From NCBI GenBank assembly GCA_023251075.1, contig JAHEZM010000008.1:1-64000 (forward strand): DNA of 64,000 nucleotides. Reading direction: 5' to 3'. Under the pieces are notes generated by a model. That model was not told the DNA's origin and did no database searches. It saw only the letters and a program-made list of their open reading frames with translations. Below, piece after piece: positions 35,094 through 44,754 of this stretch. The first letter of the stretch is position 1. Each line of letters opens with the position of its first letter. This DNA is from Flavobacteriales bacterium. Lineage in GTDB: Bacteria > Bacteroidota > Bacteroidia > Flavobacteriales_C > GCA-002722245. Made by a program: the position numbers and the translations under genes.

Positions 35094-38000
35094 TTGCTTT
35101 GGGTAAAATTATGATAGGTTGAACTAATCATCTTATCGTTTTCATAAAATTTCTCGCTAATGTACAGATAACGTATTGTGCTCTGTCGTGTTGCTTTTTC
35201 CGTTTCGGATTGAAAACACTTCTCATCCAAATAATTAATTCCGGTGAGGTCTCCTTCTAACCATCGGCCCTCTTTTTTACCATTTACATATTTGCCTATT
35301 TCTATAATTTTCCCCTGATTGTTATACGCTTTCCACCAGCCATTGTATTTTCCATTCAGCATTTCTACTTCAGAAATCAGTACATTATTATCATTAAAAA
35401 CTTGCAATTTACCATTGCCTTTTTTCACCAATGTATCTCCCTTTTCTGAAACATAATAAGAATAGTTCACTTTAAAATTCATTTCTTTTATTCCTGTTTC
35501 GCAATAATTTTCTTTGCTTTCAGAAAGCAAATCACCTTTGTATTTCAATTTTCCTGAAGGGTAGTATTCACTATATGTTCCAAGAAAATGTGTAGTATCG
35601 GGTTTTCCTTTTTCAACACGAAAAATAAGATCATAATTCACTGTACTTTTTAGTGTTCCGTCTTCACGATAATATTTCCATTCTCCTACTTTAAAGCTTT
35701 TAAAAGGATCATGATAAACAAATTTATTAGTGCTGTTCTTTTCGGCCTTGTATTTCCCTATAGAATAAGGTTTGCCATTTTTAAAATAAGTGGTTAATTC
35801 TCCACACAAACCGGAAAATGGATCGATACTAAAATAGTGATAATTAGCGCGAAATTCTTTGTATTGATCTAAGCTGCAAATAAATTTTTCTATAATATGG
35901 TTTTCTTTATAATTCTTCATCGAATCGATATTCCCCTTGGTGTACCAAGTATAATTCTGATCGCTATATTCTAATCCCTCTTTTTCATCATTAATATAGT
36001 TAACGCAATAGATGGTATCTCCACTGGCATTTATATCATAACTCAAACCATTTAACAAATCCTTTGAATACGTTTTATAACTCCTTCCACTCAACATATT
36101 TCGATATTGCAATCCTTCCCTTTTTCCATTTTTATCAAATATTTTTCTTTCAACGATTGATCCTTTTACATCATAAACCAAGGAAGTATCCACCTCAATT
36201 CCTCTTTTATAATTTCTGCTTTCGGTCAAGTGAATTCCTAGCCCTTGAATATATTCTTCAAATTTTCCTTCTAAATATCCTTCATGAAAATGACTAACTT
36301 CTTTGCTGCGCCCCATGAAATTTTCTTCTATCCGAACACGTCTTCCTTCCATTCTGTTATTCTGAAAACTACAAGTATCCATTGTTTTCATTCCTGCCTC
36401 TTTACTTTTGCTTACTGCCATTTGTAAAGTTCCTTCTTTAAAATAAAAAACCTGTTCATTAGCCCCTTTATCTTGAGGAGAGGGTTTCCAATAAATTTTA
36501 TTGAATGCAACAACTCTATGCTTTTTAAGATTTTCTTTTTTTTGTATCAACTTACCTGTAAATCTCTTGTTGCCCACCATCACAATAGTTGAATCACCAA
36601 AGCCGAATTCTAAATCGAGCTGATATAAACTATTATCGTAAAACAATGTTCTTGAACTTGTATTCGCCCACTTGTACGCTTTATCACCGGAAGAATAGGT
36701 AATAAATGTTACGCCATCACATACTACTTTTTGATAATAATGGATAACAGGATAAAATGACAATATTTCAAAATCCACCAATTTTCCATTTTTATTTTCC
36801 CGGAAATAAGCGGTGTTAGCTGAGGAGGCACAATAATATTTTGAAACATATTCACCATTACCATCAATATACTTCGACATCAAAGAAATAGTAGTATCCG
36901 TTTTTGGTCGGTTTTCTTGTTGGATAAAGTAGGTGTTATCAATCATCGACAAAATTCCATTATCGTTATTAAAAACATGATAGCGGTATATTTCAAATAA
37001 GTTGGGACTTACCTCAATATGAAATGCTTGTATTGCCATATTTCCATTCCTATCATAAACATTCAAAATATATCTTCTGCTATTCAAAGTATCTGCTATA
37101 GGAACATGTATTTCAGAAGACAAACCCGTTTTCCAAAATATAGTATCATTACTTAATGGAATAATTTCTTTGCTGTTGTAATACTTCCACTTCTTTCCAT
37201 TAGGATAATATAAAACAAATGCACTTTTTTTGGGCAGCATTATGTACTGAGTAAAACCGATAGAATAAAATTGATTTTCTTTTAACACTCCATATTTAAG
37301 AGAATCTATATTATCGCTTTTTGCCTCAAAAATTAATTGTTCGTTAGGATACCAGCACTTATAATAATTGTAAAATGTTTTAGGATGCAACTCATGAAAT
37401 TTAGTATTATAAGTAAGTTCATGATGATGCGTTAATAAATTTTTATCATTGGTATAAAACTCTCTTGCTAAATAAATTTTTTGGTCGTCGGGATTAATGT
37501 CGTACTCCTGAAAAAGCCCACTTATACTATCATTTTTACATTGTACTCTATATTTACAATAATTATCGGCAGTAGGATTTCCTGAATACCTACGCTTATA
37601 AATTTCAAGTACTCCGTTCAGTTTTCCATCTTTATAATTTTGCAACTGCGCTAAATATCCATTTTTGTAATATCTCCACTCGCCCTCTTTTTTTCCATTA
37701 ATATATTCACCGTCCACCACACCAACATGCTGATATCGTCCGTGTAATTTTCCCTCCAAATAATTTTCTTCTTGTAGCAATACACCATGATCACTGTAGC
37801 CATTCCATTTTCCTGTTTTTAATCCCTCCTTATAAAGGCCCTTACTTAACAATTCCCCTTCTGTACCCAAGAATACTGCTTCACCATTAATTAATCCATT
37901 CTGGATAGGAAAAAGGCATTTCACAATTTGCTTTTTCTCTGCTCTTTGATACAAAACATAATCGCCATCTGGCAAAGATTCTAAAATAGGTGGAATGGTA

Positions 38001-38158
38001 AAATAAGATTCGTTATCTCTGTAGAAATCAGTATTTCGAAATACATAAGGATACACCCAATACTTTTTCCCATTGATAATAGTATCGGCCACTTTTAAGC
38101 TTTGCGCATCCAACAACTGAACCCCAAACAACAACACAATAATTAATATTTTTCTCAT
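35090..38158 (-). CDS. MORN-repeat secreted paralog P6
   Basis: 1022 residues. Signal peptide MRKILIIVLL...LLDAQ and the first 40 residues almost match P8, evidence of recent duplication or conversion of the 5' end. Family parts: KKYWVYPYVF, IPPILESLPDGDYVLYQR, a dense MORN stretch (GLYKEGLKTGKWNGY, YLEGKLHGRYQHV, YINGKKEGEWRYYKNG), YYPNGKKWKYY, VGNKRFTGKLI, then GDTLVKKGNGKLQVFNDN, GWWKAYNNQGKIIEIGKY, GRWLEGDLTGINYLDEKCFQSE and HNFTQSK. Overlaps P5 and P7 by four bases each. Confidence 0.9.
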   Translation of the reverse strand: MRKILIIVLLFGVQLLDAQSLKVADTIINGKKYWVYPYVFRNTDFYRDNESYFTIPPILESLPDGDYVLYQRAEKKQIVKCLFPIQNGLINGEAVFLGTEGELLSKGLYKEGLKTGKWNGYSDHGVLLQEENYLEGKLHGRYQHVGVVDGEYINGKKEGEWRYYKNGYLAQLQNYKDGKLNGVLEIYKRRYSGNPTADNYCKYRVQCKNDSISGLFQEYDINPDDQKIYLAREFYTNDKNLLTHHHELTYNTKFHELHPKTFYNYYKCWYPNEQLIFEAKSDNIDSLKYGVLKENQFYSIGFTQYIMLPKKSAFVLYYPNGKKWKYYNSKEIIPLSNDTIFWKTGLSSEIHVPIADTLNSRRYILNVYDRNGNMAIQAFHIEVSPNLFEIYRYHVFNNDNGILSMIDNTYFIQQENRPKTDTTISLMSKYIDGNGEYVSKYYCASSANTAYFRENKNGKLVDFEILSFYPVIHYYQKVVCDGVTFITYSSGDKAYKWANTSSRTLFYDNSLYQLDLEFGFGDSTIVMVGNKRFTGKLIQKKENLKKHRVVAFNKIYWKPSPQDKGANEQVFYFKEGTLQMAVSKSKEAGMKTMDTCSFQNNRMEGRRVRIEENFMGRSKEVSHFHEGYLEGKFEEYIQGLGIHLTESRNYKRGIEVDTSLVYDVKGSIVERKIFDKNGKREGLQYRNMLSGRSYKTYSKDLLNGLSYDINASGDTIYCVNYINDEKEGLEYSDQNYTWYTKGNIDSMKNYKENHIIEKFICSLDQYKEFRANYHYFSIDPFSGLCGELTTYFKNGKPYSIGKYKAEKNSTNKFVYHDPFKSFKVGEWKYYREDGTLKSTVNYDLIFRVEKGKPDTTHFLGTYSEYYPSGKLKYKGDLLSESKENYCETGIKEMNFKVNYSYYVSEKGDTLVKKGNGKLQVFNDNNVLISEVEMLNGKYNGWWKAYNNQGKIIEIGKYVNGKKEGRWLEGDLTGINYLDEKCFQSETEKATRQSTIRYLYISEKFYENDKMISSTYHNFTQSK

Positions 38159-41100
38159 TTGCTTCGGGTAAAATGATAGTAATTATTCGACAATGTTATT
38201 CCTTTTTCGTAAATGGTTTCTGTGATGGTTATTTTGTTTTTATCAGCTTCCTGTTCGGCTTTTTTTATTTCTTCCGATTCAAAACATTTATCTTCCAGAT
38301 AGTTGATTCCATAGAGATCTCCTTCTAGCCATCTTCCGGTTTTTTGCGCATCGATAAATTGTCCTACTTCATTTAAATTTCCATCTTTTGAGTAATATTT
38401 CCACCATCCTTTTTCCAAACCATTTTGAATTTCTCCTTCCGATTTTAGCGCACCATTGTTGTAAAATGTTTTCACTTTTCCATATCCATTGTTCACTATC
38501 GTATCGCCTTTTTCCGATAAATAATATTTGTAAATCACATCAAAATGCAATTCATCCAAATCGCTGGAACAGTCGGCTAAATGTGTTTCTCCACGATAGG
38601 TTCCCACATATTTCAATTGGCCATTAGCGTAATATTCCATAAAAGTTTCAGCACCTAAATTCACATTTGAATAATTCACTTTTATTTTATTAGGATTGTA
38701 ATAAGTCCACTCGGCCGTTTTAATTGGAAAATAATTACTTCGTAAACTCACCGTCCCATTTTTTCTAATTACCTGAACGGTATCATGCTTCACGTCCCTT
38801 TGCCCTTCTGCATATAATTCCCCCCAAGAGGTATATACCTTAACATGGGCTTTTACCATCAATTGATCATAAAATTTTACGCTATGGGCTTTATAAAGAT
38901 CTTCACTAAAAGTTCCCGTCCAATTGTAATAAGAACTGTCTATATCCATTATTAATCTTGTTATTCCGCTGGTATCACACAACAATAATCTCCCCTTGAA
39001 CAAATCATTTACCACATAGCATTTCACCATGCTGTTGCCCTCTATACTCATGTATTCGCCATTCAGCATATTGTTAGAGTAGTTGGAATAAGAAGTGGTA
39101 TCACCATTAAACGAAAGCGAGTAACAAAACCCCTTCACGTCTCCATGATAGTAATTAGCATAGTTAAATCCACCATTTCTAATATAAGATATTTGCATAC
39201 CATGCTGTAATCCTCTTTCATCAGTGAAATAGTTCTCTAAAATTTCGCTCTCCGGCCCAAATCGTTTTTGTGCACCAACCTTTACGCCTAAATTGTAATT
39301 ATTCGATTCCGACAAATGATATTTTTGCTCTTTTGAAACAAACCATTTGCTTAATTCTCCATTCAATAATCCTTTTGCATAGCTTCCTTTTTCAAAATAA
39401 CGGAAGGGTTTAAAAGGCATCTTATCTTTAATATAATATTGACCATCCAACAATCCATTTTCAAAATTGTAATGAGCATATAACTTTCTGCCCTTATGTA
39501 CAGAGTAAATATTTATTTCTTGAATTTTTCCGTTTTTTACTATTGCCTTTTTCACCGAATTTTCGCCATAATTCAAAATATATTTGGTGTCCTTTAAAAC
39601 CAGTTTATAAGGAATTACAAAATCGATGTTTCGTGGTTCTATTTTTTTTGCTGTAAACACTATTTTATTGGCTTGTATTTGCATGTCGATTCGATTACCG
39701 AATTGTGAAATAATTTTTCCATTAAAAGGCAGTTCCTTGTAAAAAACATTTATTGAATCAGCGCCTGCAAGAAAATCAAAAGGCAGCATATCCCTCATTA
39801 ATGTGCCTGTGGCCATATAGCCTTCTGAGCGTTGACTCCTAGTCAATTTTCCGTTAAATAAACCACAATGCGAAGAATCGAAATAAAAATGACCAAGCAT
39901 TTTTAAATCCCCTTTACTTACAATGATTTTATAATACCAATTTTCTTTATTCGATATAACTTCAAAATCTAAATCATAACCATCATCCGATTTTCCTCTT
40001 TTAAAATCAATATTATCTAAGCCTGTGCATCTATAATGCCCCATATTTTCAGACTTGCTTTTCAAATAAATTTCTGGGATAATTTCATCTCCTAATATAT
40101 GTTGAAATGGAGTGTTGTTTATTTCATTGATCGTCCATTTTTGTGAAGTAGCAGAATAACTTTTCAGTAGATAACGAAAATCATTACTGATAATAAAAAA
40201 CTGAAGTATTTTATTGCCATCATTCAAAAGCGTTAACTCGCTGAAATGCTTTCTGTTCAATGTATCACTCAATACATTGCGAATGATAAAAGGAGATCCG
40301 TTGACATTAAATATCGTATCAAAAACCAATACAGCATCTTCTGCTTCCTTTCGGAAATTAATAACCTTTTGCCCATTAGAATAATACAAATTTAACTTTG
40401 TAAATGAATAGGAAAACCATTTTGAATTATGCGTTATATTAAAACCCAATTCATTCGACTCAGGAATTTCAAGCCGTCTTAAATCATATAACGAAACACT
40501 TTCCTTCAAAAAACAATCAACAGCAATTTGACCGTTAGAAAAATACCTTTTGTAAAAACTTTTTACATGATCTGCTACTCCATCATACTCCTCCGTATGA
40601 TTAGCAATATAATATTGTTCTTTTAAATAAGTTTTTCCAGCATTTAACCCATAACGTTCCACATAGGAAGGCATATTTCTATCATACACAATTTTACTTT
40701 GAATTTTTTCCGCGGTGTTATCAAAATAATTAATTTCAGTACCTGTTATTTTTCCATCTACATAAGGAATATTCGCTTGCAAATGTCCGCTAGAATAATA
40801 TTTTTTCAAAGCACCATCTATCTTTCCATTATGGTGCTGAATATCTTCATGCAGAGTCCCCTTAGGATAATAAAAAAAACAATGACCTTCCAGTATATTT
40901 TTTTGAATGGTAAAAAAAGCCTTGTTGTACTTAAACGATCTTTTTTTCTTTTTGTCCCCAAAAAATTTAGCCAATAAAACATAATCTCCATTGGGTAAAG
41001 AATCTAAAACAGGGGGGATAAAATCAGATTGATTGCTTATGTGTTCTTCTATCTCATAAGGATAAATGAAATACTTTTTTCCATTAATTGTAGTATCTCT

Positions 41101-41169
41101 CACTTTTAAGCTTTGCGCTGAAAGAGTTGCAGACATTAAAATTAAAAGAGTAAAAAGTGTTTTATTCAT
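38155..41169 (-). CDS. MORN-repeat secreted paralog P5
   Basis: 1004 residues; first gene after the palindromic copy B, so it opens the second uninterrupted block (P5-P8). Signal peptide MNKTLFTLLI...LSAQ, GKKYFIYPYEI, IPPVLDSLPNGDYVLLAK, MORN repeats (HHNGKIDGALKKYYSSGHLQA-like), YYSNGQKVINF, FYKELPFNGKII, a second repeat group (FENGLLDGQYYIKD) and the module GDTIVNNGYGKVKTFYNN, GWWKYYSKDGNLNEVGQF, GRWLEGDLYGINYLEDKCFESEE, ending YHFTRSK. The conserved glycine-rich GDLTGIN reads GDLYGIN here. No promoter consensus was found in the 162 bases upstream. Confidence 0.9.
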   Translation of the reverse strand: MNKTLFTLLILMSATLSAQSLKVRDTTINGKKYFIYPYEIEEHISNQSDFIPPVLDSLPNGDYVLLAKFFGDKKKKRSFKYNKAFFTIQKNILEGHCFFYYPKGTLHEDIQHHNGKIDGALKKYYSSGHLQANIPYVDGKITGTEINYFDNTAEKIQSKIVYDRNMPSYVERYGLNAGKTYLKEQYYIANHTEEYDGVADHVKSFYKRYFSNGQIAVDCFLKESVSLYDLRRLEIPESNELGFNITHNSKWFSYSFTKLNLYYSNGQKVINFRKEAEDAVLVFDTIFNVNGSPFIIRNVLSDTLNRKHFSELTLLNDGNKILQFFIISNDFRYLLKSYSATSQKWTINEINNTPFQHILGDEIIPEIYLKSKSENMGHYRCTGLDNIDFKRGKSDDGYDLDFEVISNKENWYYKIIVSKGDLKMLGHFYFDSSHCGLFNGKLTRSQRSEGYMATGTLMRDMLPFDFLAGADSINVFYKELPFNGKIISQFGNRIDMQIQANKIVFTAKKIEPRNIDFVIPYKLVLKDTKYILNYGENSVKKAIVKNGKIQEINIYSVHKGRKLYAHYNFENGLLDGQYYIKDKMPFKPFRYFEKGSYAKGLLNGELSKWFVSKEQKYHLSESNNYNLGVKVGAQKRFGPESEILENYFTDERGLQHGMQISYIRNGGFNYANYYHGDVKGFCYSLSFNGDTTSYSNYSNNMLNGEYMSIEGNSMVKCYVVNDLFKGRLLLCDTSGITRLIMDIDSSYYNWTGTFSEDLYKAHSVKFYDQLMVKAHVKVYTSWGELYAEGQRDVKHDTVQVIRKNGTVSLRSNYFPIKTAEWTYYNPNKIKVNYSNVNLGAETFMEYYANGQLKYVGTYRGETHLADCSSDLDELHFDVIYKYYLSEKGDTIVNNGYGKVKTFYNNGALKSEGEIQNGLEKGWWKYYSKDGNLNEVGQFIDAQKTGRWLEGDLYGINYLEDKCFESEEIKKAEQEADKNKITITETIYEKGITLSNNYYHFTRSK

Positions 41170-41186
41170 TTGATAAATTGATTTAC

Positions 41187-41294
41187 AGGACGATAGTTCC
41201 TTCGTGCCTCAGGATGACAGTAATTCTCAAAACTCACTCTCACTATGCACTTGAGAGTGGTTGTCATCCTGAGGCACGAAGGAACTATTGTCCT
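41187..41294. repeat. Palindromic intergenic element, copy B
   Basis: 33-bp arms with one mismatch (41187-41219 and 41262-41294) carry the TTCCTTCGTGCCTCAGGATGACA core. The centre (CTCAAAACTCACTCTCACTATGCACT) matches that of copies A and C. It fills the only gap between P4 and P5. Confidence 0.92.
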
Positions 41295-41331
41295 ACTTAT
41301 TAATACCATTTCCCCCATTCGTTACAATCTC

Positions 41332-44300
41332 TTATTCACTTCTAGTAAAGCTATAAGTTTGGCGATTTACCAAAACGCCATGATCGTAAACCTCTTCTTC
41401 GATTTCGAGATTGTATTTAATCATCTCCTGAATTTTTTGTTTTTTCTCTTCTGATTCAAAACAACGATCATCTAAAAAGTTGATTCCTGTTAAGTCACCA
41501 TATAGCCATCTTCCGTGTTTATCGCCATTGATATATTTACCGGCAGCAATAATTTTCCCTTCTTTACTGTACTCTTTCCACCAGCCATTTTTTCTGCCAT
41601 TCAGCAAATCTCCTTCGTAGCGTAGCATTTCATTGATATAGTAAGTTTGAAGTGTGCCATTTCCGTTTTTAACCATTACATCGCCATTTTTCGCAATGTA
41701 GGTTTTGTAATAAACTTCAAAATCTTTTTCTGGTAAATCACTTTCACAATCTTCCATCTCATCTTCATCGATCAATCTTCCTTCGTAACGCAATTTACCA
41801 TTGTCGTAAAACGCTTTATAACCTGCAATACCACGAGTAGTATCCATTCCTAAAATAAGATCGGTAGTATCGCTATAATCTACCTCAGCAATCATAATTC
41901 CCGCCGGATCGTGGTAAGTCCACACACCTGTTTTATATCGTTCGGCATAAGCCCCATTCTCCGAAGAAGATTTATATCTCCACGATTCATCATAAGGATC
42001 TTCCGGACCCCTAAATTCTTCCACTGGTTCTATTTTAGTGCTATCTAACGAAGGATATATAATTTCATAAGCCATTTGTCCTTCGCAATAAGTTCGTCCT
42101 GCCGGATGAAACATTTTCACTTTTCCTGCGAAAATGAAAGAAGGACTATTTTCCCATCGTTTTAAAATGTCGTAAACATCTCCGCTGCTGAACTCATGTT
42201 CCTCATAACAACTATCAATATTTAATTCCAAACGTTTGGTTCCCCATCCATCACGAAAAACAAGTTTTCCTTGTGGTTTATCGTCTTTATAATGAACACT
42301 TAAATCCCCCGTAGAAATTTTTCTTTCCTCATCGAAAGTAGTGTAGTATGACAGTCCGTTCAGCTTGCCATTCATTTTAGTAGAAAAAGTAGTGGTATCT
42401 CCTTTTTCACCTAAAGTATAAGAGAAGGTGGGCCGACCTTCAATAACTCTATTGTCGTTCAACTCCCTAATTTTTCCATCTTTAAAATATGCACATTCAA
42501 TTACTTCTTTCCCCAATGAATCGTAAACAACAAATCTTTTAATTTTGCCATCTTCTCGGTATTTGAAACTAGTATCTCGTTTTTCTCCCATGTAATATGT
42601 TTCTATCTCTTTTAAGTACAATTTTCCTTTTTTATTGGCTTCGTACTCATACATTTTACCATGCGGCATCCCTTCGTACATGCTACCCCGTAACATTTTA
42701 ACTTTATCTTTACTTTTTTTACGCTTTTTCTTTTGAATAGCAAAAACTTTACCGTGCGGCATACTGTTTTTTAGCTCGGCATAACCTTTAATAGATTTAC
42801 GCCCTTCATTTATTTTTCCTTTAATATAAGTAGCCGAGCCATCTTTAAATTCAATAACAACATAAGAACGCAACAATCCTCTCATTTTTCTTTTCCATTT
42901 CCTAACGCTTTTTGCTTTAGCTATTGGTGTTAGATTAATTTCAATTTTGTTGCTGGAGGTTTTAACTATCTTGCTTCCCAACTTAAATTGAATAGAAAGA
43001 TTTCCTGAAAATGGCTTTTCATCTTTATACAACACCAGTGAATCGCTGTAATTTTTAGTATCGTAATGACCGTAACCATAAAATTTTTGCAAATATTTTT
43101 GAGGCGTGATTTGCTTCGCGTGGTGCGGCATAGTATCTCGGCTATGGTAAACCACTAGTTTTAAATTTTCATAGTTTAAAATGTCACTGTATTGCTCATG
43201 ATAAGGTTCGTGACTGCTAACTTCAAAATCAGTAGAAAAATTATATTTCAAATCAACTGTTTTTTTAAATTCTTTTTCCAGAATAGTATTGTAGTAAGTA
43301 CGTCCTTTTCTTTTTGTTTCTTCATAAATACGGGTAAGCACCAAGGTGTCTTTCGATGTTTTTCGCCAGTTTTCAGGCATAAGCAATTCGTAATTTGCTG
43401 AAATTACCTGTAGTTTTTTTCCTCCTAAATTGCCATACGATTCATAAACAGAATAAGATCCTGCAGATGTTTCAACATAATTGGTTTTATCTCCCAATAA
43501 ATTATTGGAATCCAATTCAACAATAGAATACCGTTTTTTATTAAGGGTATCTGATAGCGCAATTTTAAAAACTTTCGCAATTCCCTTTTCATTGAATAAA
43601 GTATCGAAACTGTAGCTATCATCACCATAGTGAGAAGTACATTTTTTAAACCTCCCATATACATTTCCATTGTTATAATAAACCACAAAAGGAACTCCTG
43701 TAGGAACAGAAACATTATTCAATACAAAAACTCCCTCATAATAACTTGTATTTCCTTTCTTCTTAACTAAACGCGGTGTTGGATTAATATTCACATACGG
43801 CAGCTGTCTGCGCTCCACCGAAAAAACCGAATCAGGCGCAATTACTTTGGTTTCAATATTGCCGTTCCTATGGTAAGAAATATAATAATTGGTGTATTCG
43901 CCATAAAGCGCTTCATATTCTGCAACTACATAAGATGTTGTTCCATTCCATTCGTACTCCTTTATTTTTCCATGTTTTCTTCCATCTGAATATTCCCCTT
44001 CTTCTTGCAAATAAACATGTTCATTGTCGCATGAATATATTTTGTAAGGACCTTGTAAAACCCCTTTTACATATGATTCTGTACTGGTGTATTTTTCATA
44101 AGTGTAATGTTTCTCCAAGTATTTTTTTTCGTTTTTTTCATTGCTGCAATCACAATAATCATATTCTTTCCACTCCCCATTTTTACTTCCGTTTACAAAA
44201 ATTCCTTCTTGAGTTTTGTATCCTTCGCTATCGAGGAAATAGGCTTCACCATTCAGCAAGCCGCGATCGATTTTAAAAATGGCTAAAACAATGGGTTGCG

Positions 44301-44754
44301 GATTTTTCTTTTTATTCTTCTTGGTAATCGTTGGATTTTTCAAGAGCACATAGGTTCCTGTAGGCAATGAATCGAGCACTGGAGGAATGCCAGAATTAGG
44401 ACGGTAAATTCCATCTCTTACACCAATGTAATCAGCAGCAACAGCCGAATCAGCATAAGGGTAAGCTTCTTCGCTATATTCACTATAATCTACTTTCTTT
44501 TTAAACAGCCTTTTAAAAGAAAATCGACGGAGACGATTTTCACGTTCCTCCTGCAAATAATCAGCATCGGCTTCAAAGCGATAAGGATATACTAAATATT
44601 TTATGTCTTTGTATTCAAAGGTATCGATCACTGATTTTTGTATTTGAAAAGGGGCGTCGAAATAACTTTCTTCTACTGCTACGCTATCCATCATTTCATT
44701 TTGTGCCTGTGCACCTAGCGCACAAAACATTAATCCTAAAAGTAATTTTCTCAT
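41332..44754 (-). CDS. MORN-repeat secreted paralog P4 (longest)
   Basis: 1140 residues, the longest copy. Signal peptide MRKLLLGLMF...AQAQ. An acidic, tyrosine-rich insertion (about 65-125, EERENRLRRFSFKRLFKKK and YSEEAYPYADSAV) separates KYLVYPYRF from IPPVLDSLPTGTYVLLKN. MORN repeats follow (FVNGSKNGEWKEYDYCDCSNE), then YYNNGNVYGRF, LYKDEKPFSGNL, a very basic stretch (KKKRKKSKDKVKM, about 690), a serine- and tyrosine-rich insertion near 930 and the module GDVMVKNGNGTLQTY, GWWKEYSKEGKIIAAGKY, GRWLYGDLTGINFLDDRCFESEE, YSFTRSE. Overlaps P3 by four bases. Resembles P2 and P3 in its signal peptide (KLLLG). Confidence 0.9.
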   Translation of the reverse strand: MRKLLLGLMFCALGAQAQNEMMDSVAVEESYFDAPFQIQKSVIDTFEYKDIKYLVYPYRFEADADYLQEERENRLRRFSFKRLFKKKVDYSEYSEEAYPYADSAVAADYIGVRDGIYRPNSGIPPVLDSLPTGTYVLLKNPTITKKNKKKNPQPIVLAIFKIDRGLLNGEAYFLDSEGYKTQEGIFVNGSKNGEWKEYDYCDCSNEKNEKKYLEKHYTYEKYTSTESYVKGVLQGPYKIYSCDNEHVYLQEEGEYSDGRKHGKIKEYEWNGTTSYVVAEYEALYGEYTNYYISYHRNGNIETKVIAPDSVFSVERRQLPYVNINPTPRLVKKKGNTSYYEGVFVLNNVSVPTGVPFVVYYNNGNVYGRFKKCTSHYGDDSYSFDTLFNEKGIAKVFKIALSDTLNKKRYSIVELDSNNLLGDKTNYVETSAGSYSVYESYGNLGGKKLQVISANYELLMPENWRKTSKDTLVLTRIYEETKRKGRTYYNTILEKEFKKTVDLKYNFSTDFEVSSHEPYHEQYSDILNYENLKLVVYHSRDTMPHHAKQITPQKYLQKFYGYGHYDTKNYSDSLVLYKDEKPFSGNLSIQFKLGSKIVKTSSNKIEINLTPIAKAKSVRKWKRKMRGLLRSYVVIEFKDGSATYIKGKINEGRKSIKGYAELKNSMPHGKVFAIQKKKRKKSKDKVKMLRGSMYEGMPHGKMYEYEANKKGKLYLKEIETYYMGEKRDTSFKYREDGKIKRFVVYDSLGKEVIECAYFKDGKIRELNDNRVIEGRPTFSYTLGEKGDTTTFSTKMNGKLNGLSYYTTFDEERKISTGDLSVHYKDDKPQGKLVFRDGWGTKRLELNIDSCYEEHEFSSGDVYDILKRWENSPSFIFAGKVKMFHPAGRTYCEGQMAYEIIYPSLDSTKIEPVEEFRGPEDPYDESWRYKSSSENGAYAERYKTGVWTYHDPAGIMIAEVDYSDTTDLILGMDTTRGIAGYKAFYDNGKLRYEGRLIDEDEMEDCESDLPEKDFEVYYKTYIAKNGDVMVKNGNGTLQTYYINEMLRYEGDLLNGRKNGWWKEYSKEGKIIAAGKYINGDKHGRWLYGDLTGINFLDDRCFESEEKKQKIQEMIKYNLEIEEEVYDHGVLVNRQTYSFTRSE

